Origin: CAVXAE01 sp044225565
GTDB lineage: Bacteria; Pseudomonadota; Gammaproteobacteria; Steroidobacterales; Steroidobacteraceae
Assembly: GCA_044225565.1 (NCBI GenBank)
Contig: JBGAIL010000198.1
Coordinates: forward strand, 1 to 8,444
Length of the DNA: 8,444 nt
Direction: 5' to 3'
This document shows positions 1 through 6,220 of the stretch, piece by piece. Each line of letters starts with the position of its first letter. Positions within the stretch are counted from its first letter, which is position 1. Made by a program: the position numbers and the translations under genes. The notes below the pieces were generated by a model. That model had not been told where the DNA came from, made no database searches, and saw only the letters and a program-made list of their open reading frames with translations.

Positions 1-79
1 CGTGCTCGACGCGCTGCAGACCGACGAGCTGTGCCCCTGCAACTGGAAGAAGGGCGAGGACACGCTGAAGGCCGCTTGA
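1..79 (+). CDS. ahpC: Peroxiredoxin AhpC, C-terminal fragment (5' end outside window)
   Basis: Reading from base 2, 25 codons remain before a TGA stop; the rest lies upstream of the window. The tail contains DELCPCNWKKG, which matches the C-terminus of the three-cysteine AhpC known from Mycobacterium (DELCACNW), where the two cysteines of the CxC act as resolving cysteines for the N-terminal peroxidatic cysteine. AhpC reduces hydrogen peroxide, organic hydroperoxides and peroxynitrite in the cytoplasm. The next gene, 93 nt downstream on the same strand, is ahpD, its known reductant partner, which supports the assignment strongly despite the short fragment. The peroxidatic cysteine and the promoter, where an OxyR site would be expected, cannot be seen here. 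Confidence 0.9.
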   Translation, partial: VLDALQTDELCPCNWKKGEDTLKAA

Positions 80-93
80 GCCTGCGATAAACG

Positions 94-124
94 GGTGGGC
101 GGCGCCGTGAGACGCCCGCCCACC
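94..124 (+). terminator. ahpC-ahpD intercistronic hairpin, possible attenuator
   Basis: GGTGGGC (94-100) plus GGCG (101-104) pair with CGCC (113-116) and GCCCACC (118-124), leaving an 8-nt loop and one bulged C at 117. This gives 11 GC-rich base pairs followed by only three T residues (125-127). It could be a weak intrinsic terminator that lowers ahpD relative to ahpC, or an mRNA-stabilising stem at the ahpC 3' end. The short T-run makes full termination unlikely. The pairing is seen directly; the function is inferred. Confidence 0.5.
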
Positions 125-162
125 TTTCCATCGCGTCCCGGTGCGGGCGCAGCGCATTCATC

Positions 163-167
163 GAGGA
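163..167 (+). promoter_or_regulatory. Ribosome binding site of ahpD
   Basis: GAGGA sits 5 nt before the ATG at 173. It fixes the start there rather than at an upstream in-frame GTG or ATG around 95, which would lie inside the intercistronic hairpin and add 26 low-complexity Pro/Arg/Ala residues not typical of AhpD. Confidence 0.75.
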
Positions 168-172
168 ACATC

Positions 173-718
173 ATGACCACTCTGGACAGCATCCGTGATT
201 CGATTCCCGACTACGCGCGGGATCTCAAGCTCAATCTCGGGAGCGTCCTTGCGACCACGGGCGCGCCGGGACTCTCGGAGAAGCAGATCTGGGCGGTGGC
301 GCTGGCTTCGGCCATCGCTTCGCGCAACGTGCCGTTCGCGCGCGATATCGAGGCGCTCGCGCGCGAGCATCTCGATGAGCCCCATCTCGACGCGTCGCGC
401 TCCGCCGCGGCGATCATGGGCATGAACAATATCTACTATCGCTTCCTGCATCTCGTCGGGGACGCGGATTATCAGCAGATGCCGGCACGCCTGCGCATGA
501 ACGTCATCGGCAATCCCGGCATCGACAAGCTGGATTTCGAGCTGCTTTCGCTGGCGGTGTCCGCCATCAACGGCTGCGGCACGTGCGTGGCATCGCACGA
601 AAAGCAGCTGCGCAAGCACGAGGTGTCGCGCGAGGCGATCCAGAGCGCCGTGCGAATCGCCTCGACCATCCACGCCGTGGCGGGCGTGCTCGAGCAGTCT
701 GCCGCCGCGGCGGCTTGA
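173..718 (+). CDS. ahpD: Alkyl hydroperoxide reductase AhpD (carboxymuconolactone decarboxylase fold)
   Basis: The 181-residue protein has about the usual length for AhpD. The all-alpha CMD-fold domain carries the redox motif NGCGTC with Cys135 and Cys138, followed by His142 (VASHE) and preceded by Glu123 (DFELLSLAVSA). These match the Glu118/Cys130/Cys133/His137 active site described for Mycobacterium tuberculosis AhpD with a uniform offset of five. In that system AhpD is a disulfide reductase that takes electrons from lipoylated dihydrolipoamide acyltransferase and re-reduces AhpC in the cytoplasm. The C-terminus ends in an alanine run. It lies 93 nt behind ahpC on the same strand and is probably co-transcribed with it, with the intervening hairpin possibly setting the ratio. 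The start is chosen by a GAGGA ribosome binding site. The electron donor in this organism is not visible. Confidence 0.96.
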   Translation: MTTLDSIRDSIPDYARDLKLNLGSVLATTGAPGLSEKQIWAVALASAIASRNVPFARDIEALAREHLDEPHLDASRSAAAIMGMNNIYYRFLHLVGDADYQQMPARLRMNVIGNPGIDKLDFELLSLAVSAINGCGTCVASHEKQLRKHEVSREAIQSAVRIASTIHAVAGVLEQSAAAAA

Positions 719-735
719 ATCCACGGTGGTGTAGT

Positions 736-760
736 CCCGGGCGAAGCTTTTTCACCCGGG
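736..760 (+). terminator. Hairpin downstream of ahpD, probable transcript end
   Basis: CCCGGG (736-741) pairs with CCCGGG (755-760). Inside it, across a single C-A mismatch, GAAG (743-746) pairs with TTTC (750-753, one G-T), closing a 3-nt loop. There is no T-tract on either side, so it is not a canonical intrinsic terminator. Its place 17 nt after the ahpD stop fits a 3'-end stabilising or pausing stem, perhaps with Rho. The stem is seen directly; the role is inferred. Confidence 0.45.
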
Positions 761-840
761 GGTGAGCGCAGAGCCACGAGCCGTTCGACGCGCTGGCTGG
801 CGGCGGCCAGGCGGCTGGTGATCGGACCATGGCCCGCATT

Positions 841-869
841 TTGGAGCGAGGGGTATCGCCTGATATCCT
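841..869 (+). promoter_or_regulatory. Promoter of the Nudix gene with extended -10
   Basis: TTGGAG (841-846, three of six -35 bases) is followed after exactly 17 nt by TATCCT (864-869, four of six -10 bases). The -10 is directly preceded by TGA (861-863), giving an extended -10 (TGn). The -10 ends 10 nt before the ATG at 880, so transcription would start about 3-4 nt before the start codon. No Shine-Dalgarno sequence fits in that space, which suggests a near-leaderless mRNA. A start codon at 829 would lie upstream of this promoter. Confidence 0.55.
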
Positions 870-879
870 TCGCTCCTTC

Positions 880-1326
880 ATGAAGCCCCCTCCAACCCCC
901 CGACTGTCATCGGGTGTCATCGTCGTTCGTCGAGGCTCGACCGGCTGGCTGTTCCTCATGCTGCGCGCCTATCGCAACTGGGATTTTCCCAAGGGACTGG
1001 TCGAGGAGGGCGAGGACCCGCTCGCCGCCGCGCGACGCGAGGTGCAGGAGGAGACCCTGATCGAGGATCTGCATTTCGACTGGGGCGATCGCTATATCGA
1101 GACCGCACCCTACAACCGCAACAAGGTCGCCCGCTACTACCTCGCACGCAGCGGCACCGAGGCGGTCACCCTGCCCGTGCGACCGGAGCTCGGCCGGCCG
1201 GAGCATCACGAGAGCCGCTGGCTGGACTACGAAGATGCGCTGGAGCTCGCCTCGCCCAGGCTGGTGCCCGTCCTCGAATGGACGGCTCAGACGCTGGGCT
1301 TCGCGGAAGCCACCCTCGGCGCATAG
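880..1326 (+). CDS. Nudix hydrolase, diadenosine tetraphosphate hydrolase-like
   Basis: This 148-residue protein is a single Nudix domain. The Nudix box runs from Gly39 to Ile61: Gly39, Glu45, Arg53-Glu54 and Glu57-Glu58 fit G-x5-E-x7-REUxEE, so the metal-binding glutamates are present, but the late glycine of the consensus is Leu60. Trp34 followed by Phe36-Pro-Lys-Gly before the box, and an RWLDYEDALEL segment near the C-terminus (from Arg113), resemble asymmetric Ap4A hydrolases (NUDT2/NudH-like), which cleave dinucleoside polyphosphates. The substrate cannot be proven from sequence. I chose the ATG at 880 because a promoter with its -10 at 864-869 lies between it and the alternative ATG at 829, which would add 17 residues (165 in total). 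Neither start has a clear ribosome binding site. The last 40 bases overlap the convergent RND pump gene. Confidence 0.88.
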   Translation: MKPPPTPRLSSGVIVVRRGSTGWLFLMLRAYRNWDFPKGLVEEGEDPLAAARREVQEETLIEDLHFDWGDRYIETAPYNRNKVARYYLARSGTEAVTLPVRPELGRPEHHESRWLDYEDALELASPRLVPVLEWTAQTLGFAEATLGA

Positions 1327-4300
1327 ATTTCCGGCGGGATCAGCTTGTACATCACCGGCGTCACCAGCCGCGCGAGCAGCGTGGAGGTGATGAGGCCGCC
1401 GATGATCACCCAGGCCATCGGCGAGTAGAGGCCGATGTTCTGCACGGCGAGCGGCAGCAGCCCGCCGATGGCGGTGGCCGAGGTGAGCAGGATGGGCAGG
1501 AAGCGGATCTCGCCCGCCTGCTCGATGGCTTCGTCCAGCGCCACCCCCTGCTCGCGCAGCTGGTTGGTGAAGTCCACCAGCAGGATCGAGTTCTTGATCT
1601 CGATGCCGATCAGCGCGATGAAGCCGATGCTCGCGGTGAATGAGATGGAGTTGCCGGTGACGAGCAGCATCATGAGCCCGCCGAGCACGCCGAGCGGCAC
1701 GACGGTGAGCACGATCAGCGTCGATTTGAAGTTGCCGAACTCGAGCACCAGGATCGCGAAGATGCCGAACAGCGCCACGATGATCGCCGTGCCGATGCCG
1801 CCGAAGGATTCCGCGCTGGACTGGGCTTCACCGCCCAGCACGTAGTGATAGCCGCGCGGCCAGCTCATCGCATTCAGCCGCTTGACGGCTTCGGCCGTCA
1901 CCTTCGCGGTGTTGAAATCCCGCTGCACGTCCGAGTCGATCGTGATGGCGCGCTCGCGGTTGTAGCGCTGGATCACCGTCGGCGCTTTCTCGAAGCGCAG
2001 CGTGGCGAGCTGTGAGAGGGGCAGTGTGGCGCCCGAAAGCGAAGGCACCCGCACCTCGCCGAGCGTCTCGAGGCTCGCCCGCGTTCCCACCGGCGTGCGC
2101 ACGACGATGTCGTACTGCTCACCGCTCGTGTCCTTGAACGTGCCCACGGGCAGGCCGGCTACCGAAAGCCGCACCGCCCGGTCGAACTCCACCGTCGGCA
2201 CGCCCAGCAGGCTCGCCTTCTGCGAGTCCACGGCGAGCCGCAGATTGGTCCTCGAGACCTTCAGGGGATTCTGCACGTCGCGCGTTCCCGGAGTCCTTTC
2301 CAGCAGCTGCTCGACGTCGTGGGCGAGCTTCTCGATCACGTCGAGGTCGCGGCCCACGACCCGAACCGCGATGGGAGCGGTGATCGGCGGCCCGTTCACG
2401 AACTCCTTCACGTAGATGCGAGCGCCGGGATAGCGATCGAGCTTTGCGCGCAGCGCGTCGAGCTGCCGTGGCGTTTCGCGGGTGTCGTACTCCTCGAGTT
2501 GCACGAACACTTCCGCGTAGTTCGGCGAATCCTTGCGCACGATGTGGTTGTAGTAGATCTGCGGGTTGCCGTGACCGAGGTTCGCGTACCAGCTCTTGAG
2601 CCCGGGCAGCGCCCGAAGCTCCTTCTCGACGAACCGCAGTGCGGCGTCGGTCTCCGCGAAGCTGGTGCCGTTCGGTGCCTCGATGTTTATGAGGAACTGC
2701 GGCGTATCCGCCTTGGGGAACAGGCTGCTGCCGATGAGCGGCACCAGCAGCACGGAGAGCGCGAGCGATCCGCCGATGGCCACCACCGCCGTCGCCTTCG
2801 GGCGAGCCAGGCAGTAGTGCAGTGCCGGGCGATAGTAATGGTGGATCACGCCCATCACGCGCTGCAGGATGCGATTGCCGTGCGGGTCTTCGTGCTCCTT
2901 CAGCACCCGGCTCGCGAGGAAGGGGATGATGAACAGGGCGATCAGGAGTGAGCCGACGATGGTGGCGACCACGGTCATCGGCAGCACCCGGATGAACTTG
3001 CCCGGCGTGCCAGGCAGTGCGAGCAGGGGCAGGAACGCGAAGATCAGCGTGGCCGTGCACCCGAGGATCGCGACGAAGATCTGCTGGGTTCCCGCGAGAG
3101 CAGCCTGTGCGCGTGACATCCCCTCGCGAAGATGCCTCGCGATGTTCTCGACGACCACGATGGAATCGTCCACGAGCAGCCCGAGCGCCACGACGAAGCC
3201 GGCGATCGACAGCTGGTTGAGCGAGTAGCCCATGAAGTACAGCACGATCAGGCCGAACGCGATCGAGAGCGGGATCGACATCATGACGATGCTCGCGGCG
3301 CGCCAGCCGAGCGGCAGCAGCGTGAGCAACACCAGCGCGATCGCGATGCTGAAGTCGGTATAGAGCCGCGAGAGCCGGGCGCTCACGTTGCGGGACTGCT
3401 CGAACCCTCTTTCCAGCTTGATGCGCTTCGGCAGCGCGCTCTCGAAGCGCTCGAGCGTCGCTTCGATGCTCTGCTGCACGTCGAGGATGTTCCGGCCTTC
3501 CTTCATGTTGGCCGTCACGAACACGGCGCGCTTGCCGTTGAAGCGGCCTACGTAGCTCCACTGCTGCGTGCTCCAGCTCACCTGCGCGATGTCGCGCACA
3601 CGGACCGTCCGGCCTTCCACCGCAGTGACCACCGTATCGCGTACCTCGTCCAGCGAGGTGTAGCTGCCGGAAGTCTTCAGGCTGAAGCTGCGGGACCCGA
3701 GGTCCACCAGGCCGGCGGGAATGTTCGCGTTCTCGCTCTGCAGCGCCTCGGCGACCTTGCCCGGTGTGAGGCCCAGCTCCGCCATGCGCTTGAGGTCGAT
3801 CTCGACGCGCAGCTCGCGCGCGGGGAAGGCCCAGCTCTCCGCCGTGCGGATGCCATCAACGGTCTTCAGCGTGTCCTTCAGCTCGCGGGCGTAGTCTTCG
3901 AGCTCGCGATAGGGGGCGTCTTCCGAGACCAGCGCCAGCTGCACGATGTTGACCAGGCCGGGGCTCACCTTGCGGATCTCGATCTGGGAGATGTCGGCGG
4001 GAAGGTCCGGCCGCAACGCGTTCACCTCGCGCGTCACCTCGTCGTACTTCTTGTCCGCGTCCACGTAGGCCTCGAACTCGATCGCGATCATGGAGACGCC
4101 GTCGGTCACGGTGGTCTCCATCTTGCGTACGTCGTCGAGCTCGGCGAGGCGGTCCTCGACGGGCTTCACCACCAGGCGTTCGAGGTCCTTCGGGTCCGCG
4201 CCGGGATAGATGGTGGTGATGAAGAACACGGGAATCTTGAAGGAGGGATCCTCCTCGCGCGGCACGCTGGTGAACGCGAACCAGCCGAGCGCGGCCAGGC

Positions 4301-4358
4301 AGAGGAACAGGACCAGCGTGAAGGGGTACCGCCGGATCGGGAATTCGAGCAGCGACAT
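1287..4358 (-). CDS. RND multidrug efflux transporter, inner-membrane pump (HAE1 type)
   Basis: The 1023-residue protein has the usual RND length and two-fold layout. TM1 (about 12-31) precedes a large periplasmic porter/docking region (about 32-335); TM2-TM6 span about 335-485 and TM7 about 523-543. A second periplasmic region (about 546-850) is followed by TM8-TM12 (about 855-1004). The proton-relay residues are present: Asp397-Asp398 in TM4 (GLLVDDS) and Lys922 in TM10 (IEIKNS), corresponding to AcrB Asp407/Asp408 and Lys940. The double Asp favours a drug/organic-solute HAE1 pump over a heavy-metal HME pump. It should export hydrophobic compounds by proton antiport. The ATG at 4358 is chosen because MSLLEFPIRRYPF is a typical RND N-terminus; an in-frame start at 4475 would lie inside the adaptor gene. 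It follows the adaptor gene by 25 nt with only a weak CGAGA ribosome site (4364-4368). Substrates are unknown. Confidence 0.97.
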   Translation of the reverse strand: MSLLEFPIRRYPFTLVLFLCLAALGWFAFTSVPREEDPSFKIPVFFITTIYPGADPKDLERLVVKPVEDRLAELDDVRKMETTVTDGVSMIAIEFEAYVDADKKYDEVTREVNALRPDLPADISQIEIRKVSPGLVNIVQLALVSEDAPYRELEDYARELKDTLKTVDGIRTAESWAFPARELRVEIDLKRMAELGLTPGKVAEALQSENANIPAGLVDLGSRSFSLKTSGSYTSLDEVRDTVVTAVEGRTVRVRDIAQVSWSTQQWSYVGRFNGKRAVFVTANMKEGRNILDVQQSIEATLERFESALPKRIKLERGFEQSRNVSARLSRLYTDFSIAIALVLLTLLPLGWRAASIVMMSIPLSIAFGLIVLYFMGYSLNQLSIAGFVVALGLLVDDSIVVVENIARHLREGMSRAQAALAGTQQIFVAILGCTATLIFAFLPLLALPGTPGKFIRVLPMTVVATIVGSLLIALFIIPFLASRVLKEHEDPHGNRILQRVMGVIHHYYRPALHYCLARPKATAVVAIGGSLALSVLLVPLIGSSLFPKADTPQFLINIEAPNGTSFAETDAALRFVEKELRALPGLKSWYANLGHGNPQIYYNHIVRKDSPNYAEVFVQLEEYDTRETPRQLDALRAKLDRYPGARIYVKEFVNGPPITAPIAVRVVGRDLDVIEKLAHDVEQLLERTPGTRDVQNPLKVSRTNLRLAVDSQKASLLGVPTVEFDRAVRLSVAGLPVGTFKDTSGEQYDIVVRTPVGTRASLETLGEVRVPSLSGATLPLSQLATLRFEKAPTVIQRYNRERAITIDSDVQRDFNTAKVTAEAVKRLNAMSWPRGYHYVLGGEAQSSAESFGGIGTAIIVALFGIFAILVLEFGNFKSTLIVLTVVPLGVLGGLMMLLVTGNSISFTASIGFIALIGIEIKNSILLVDFTNQLREQGVALDEAIEQAGEIRFLPILLTSATAIGGLLPLAVQNIGLYSPMAWVIIGGLITSTLLARLVTPVMYKLIPPEIYAPRVASAKPSV

Positions 4359-4383
4359 GGCGGTCTCGCGTGGGACGGGGCGC

Positions 4384-5460
4384 TCAGCCCGGACCGTCCG
4401 CCGTGTTCTGCGCGACCTGTCGGGACGGGGGGGCGATCTCGACCTTCTCGTCGTCTTCCAGGTAGAGCGCGCCATCCGTCACCACGCGCTCGCCAGGCTC
4501 GATGCCACTCGAAAGCGCGACGTCGCTCGGCGCGATGAACGCGACGCGCACGGATCGGCGCTTCACGCGATCGCCGTTCAGCACGAACACGCTGGCGCGG
4601 TCGCCGTCGCCTTCCACCACTGCGCTGATGGGAACGTAAGTGAGCGTGCTCTCGCGCGAGGACGCCGGGTACAGGTTCAGCTTCGCGACCAGCCCGCTCG
4701 AGAGCGCGACGGGCACGGAATCGAAGCGCACCTCGATGGGAAACAGGCCGCTCTTCTCGTCCGCGGCGCCCGCGATCATGTTCAGCGTGCCCGCGATCGC
4801 CTGGCCAGGGTAGGCATCCATACGGATTTCCGCGGGATCGCCCATCTTCAGCTGCACGACTTCGCGGTCCGCAAGCGCCGCGCGCACGATGTATCCGCGG
4901 TCGCGGGAGCCCACCATCAGCACGGGCTGCCCGGCGGGCACCATCTCGCGCGCTTCGGCCAGCTTGCGCAGCACCTTGCCGTCGCTGCGCGCGGTGATCA
5001 CCGCGTAGCCGCGATTGAACTGCGTGGATTTGAGCTGGGCCTGGCGCAACGCGGCTTCCGTACGCAGATCTTCGAGCTGCACGAGGCTGATGACGTGGTT
5101 GTCCGCGTAAAGGCGCTCTCCGCGCTCGAGGTCGCGCTTCGCCTTCTCGGCGAGCTGGCGTGCCTCCTCGAGCTGGGAATCGATCTCGGTGAGCTCGATT
5201 TCGGCGAGCTTCTGGCCGGCGCGCACCGTGTCGCCTTCTTCCACGTAGATGGCCTTGATCATGCCGCCCACCTTGAATGAGAGCCGCATCTCGTCCTTGG
5301 TCGCCACGATGCCGCTCGTGGCGATGGGAGGCGTCGCAGGACCGAGCGTCGCGGCCTGCACGCGAACAGCCGTGACCGCAGGCGTGATCGTCGTTTCCGG
5401 CTTCGAGCACGCAGCGAGCAGGATTGGCAGGGCAGCCGGGAGCAGGGCGCGCATTCTCAT
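4384..5460 (-). CDS. RND efflux periplasmic adaptor lipoprotein (HlyD/MFP family)
   Basis: The protein has 358 residues. The N-terminus is a lipoprotein signal with lipobox LAAC, so Cys18 should be lipidated and anchor the protein in the inner membrane facing the periplasm. Two lipoyl half-motifs flank an alpha-hairpin: about 60-90 (FKVGGMIKAIYVEEGDTV) and about 153-185 (ITARSDGKVL, VPAGQPVLMV). The hairpin (about 91-150) is rich in Glu/Lys/Arg heptads. Its tip carries an Arg113/Leu117/Ser125 pattern resembling the RLS motif used by AcrA/MexA to contact TolC-type channels, with one extra residue before the Ser. Beta-barrel and membrane-proximal domains follow (about 186-345). It bridges the pump encoded 25 nt downstream to an outer-membrane channel. 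The ATG at 5460 overlaps the tetR stop as ATGA, and CGAGG (5466-5470) lies 5 nt upstream, supporting this start over the ATG at 5454. Confidence 0.95.
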   Translation of the reverse strand: MRMRALLPAALPILLAACSKPETTITPAVTAVRVQAATLGPATPPIATSGIVATKDEMRLSFKVGGMIKAIYVEEGDTVRAGQKLAEIELTEIDSQLEEARQLAEKAKRDLERGERLYADNHVISLVQLEDLRTEAALRQAQLKSTQFNRGYAVITARSDGKVLRKLAEAREMVPAGQPVLMVGSRDRGYIVRAALADREVVQLKMGDPAEIRMDAYPGQAIAGTLNMIAGAADEKSGLFPIEVRFDSVPVALSSGLVAKLNLYPASSRESTLTYVPISAVVEGDGDRASVFVLNGDRVKRRSVRVAFIAPSDVALSSGIEPGERVVTDGALYLEDDEKVEIAPPSRQVAQNTADGPG

Positions 5461-6122
5461 ACGGGCCTCGACGAGGTTGACGGGTTGGCGGCGATCGAGC
5501 GGGTGGCCTGTGCCATCGCTTGCCCCATGAGCAAGGCGAGATCGAGGCCGCGATGCGCGAGCAGGTTCGCCTTGCTCGTGGCCAGCTGGATGACGCCGTG
5601 GAGGAAACCCCAGAGCACCACGGCGATCACGCGCGCATCGCCTGCCTTCGCGTCGATGGAGCCGTCCCGCATCCCTTTCTCGATGACGGCAACCATCATG
5701 TCCTGCACGGCATCGCCGACGACCATGCAGGACCATTCGTTCGTGCCGGACGCCACCGCATCGGGAGAGGAAAGCTCGCACCGCACGAGCACGGCGAAAT
5801 ACACCGGGAATTTCTTCGAGAACTCCAGGTAGGCGCGGCCGACGGCCGCGATCTGGTCGAGGCCCGTCTCGTGCGCGGCCACTGCGGCTTCGAACATCCG
5901 GTGCAGCAGGGTCAGGCTGCGTTCGCCGATGCCGAACAGCAGGTCGTTCTTGTCCTTGAAGTACACGTACACCAGCGCACGCGAGAGGCGCGCCTTGCGC
6001 GCCACCTCGTCCATGGTCATCGCATCCCAGCCGGTAACGGCAGCCACCGCTTCCACCGCGTCGAGGATCTCGGCGCGGCGGCGCTCTTTCTCTTCCAGGC
6101 GGCGTTCGGCTATGGAGCTCAT
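5457..6122 (-). CDS. TetR/AcrR-family transcriptional regulator of the efflux operon
   Basis: The protein has 221 residues, normal for TetR regulators. The N-terminal DNA-binding domain starts after a charged helix (EEKERRRAEIL). Its helix-turn-helix covers about 35-57 (MTMDEVARKARLS followed by the recognition helix ending VYVYFKDKNDL, the classic TetR signature). The C-terminal ligand and dimer domain is hydrophobic and helical, with Trp171-Gly-Phe-Leu-His in a late helix; the ligand is not predictable. It is the first gene of tetR-adaptor-pump, its stop overlapping the adaptor start by 4 nt, which suggests translational coupling. The ATG at 6122 is preferred over one at 6176: the promoter (-35 at 6156-6161, -10 at 6133-6138) lies between them, and MSSIAERR is a natural N-terminus. 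It probably represses its own operon through the palindrome at 6146-6162 and releases it on binding a pump substrate. Confidence 0.94.
   Translation of the reverse strand: MSSIAERRLEEKERRRAEILDAVEAVAAVTGWDAMTMDEVARKARLSRALVYVYFKDKNDLLFGIGERSLTLLHRMFEAAVAAHETGLDQIAAVGRAYLEFSKKFPVYFAVLVRCELSSPDAVASGTNEWSCMVVGDAVQDMMVAVIEKGMRDGSIDAKAGDARVIAVVLWGFLHGVIQLATSKANLLAHRGLDLALLMGQAMAQATRSIAANPSTSSRPV
5466..5470 (-). promoter_or_regulatory. Ribosome binding site of the adaptor gene, inside the tetR 3' end
   Basis: On the minus strand CGAGG lies 5 nt before the ATG at 5460. Because it sits within the last codons of tetR, ribosomes finishing tetR can reinitiate at the overlapping ATGA, keeping regulator and adaptor synthesis linked. 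Confidence 0.6.
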
Positions 6123-6132
6123 GGGGGCGCGC

Positions 6133-6161
6133 ACTGTAGGCGTTGATTGACACAATGTCAA
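6133..6161 (-). promoter_or_regulatory. Promoter of the tetR-adaptor-pump operon
   Basis: On the minus strand a perfect -35 TTGACA (6161-6156) is followed after exactly 17 nt by TACAGT (6138-6133, four of six -10 bases). The -10 ends 10 nt before the tetR ATG (6122), so the predicted transcript begins about 3-4 nt before the start codon. The intervening bases (GCGCGCCCCC) contain no Shine-Dalgarno sequence, implying a near-leaderless mRNA. The -35 box lies inside the palindromic operator, so a bound repressor would exclude RNA polymerase. Confidence 0.75.
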
Positions 6162-6162
6162 T
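6146..6162. promoter_or_regulatory. Palindromic operator, probable TetR binding site
   Basis: ATTGACA-CAA-TGTCAAT is a perfect inverted repeat with 7-bp arms and a 3-bp centre in an AT-rich island. It covers the tetR -35 box. Its size, symmetry and place between tetR and a divergent gene are typical of TetR-family operators. An extra TGTCA half-site follows at 6171-6175 in direct orientation, 15 bp after the one at 6156-6160. The symmetry is seen directly; binding by the adjacent TetR protein is inferred. Confidence 0.72.
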
Positions 6163-6220
6163 AATAAGACTGTCATCTAATATTCGCGCGGCGGGAGCGC
6201 GCCTGGAGCCGTTTGCCTGA

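Noticed and set aside
797..810. Small hairpin CTGGC-GGCG-GCCAG before the Nudix gene
   Set aside because: The stem is only 5 bp, with no extension and no T-run. Such stems are common in GC-rich spacers.
829..879. Upstream start (ATG at 829) for the Nudix protein
   Set aside because: It has no ribosome site, adds residues not expected before a compact Nudix domain, and would place the best promoter inside the coding region. It is kept only as an alternative.
2119..3561. 480-codon minus-strand frame inside the pump gene
   Set aside because: It is a shifted-frame shadow of the RND coding sequence, Arg/Ala-rich and without motifs.
3132..4538. Long open frame (468 codons) on the plus strand antisense to the RND pump
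   Set aside because: It is the mirror of a well-supported pump gene in GC-rich DNA, with His/Arg/Glu/Gln-rich low-complexity translation, no ribosome site and no recognisable domain.
4384..6153. Single open frame of 589 codons that could look like a TetR-adaptor fusion
   Set aside because: The part upstream of 5460 is the wrong frame through tetR and translates to Arg/Gly-rich nonsense. The tetR frame itself is clean, and the adaptor has its own lipoprotein signal and ribosome site.
6186..6202. GCGCG-N7-CGCGC inverted repeat in the tetR/btuF gap
   Set aside because: It is a 5-bp alternating GC repeat that does not extend and is not placed at a promoter element; probably compositional.
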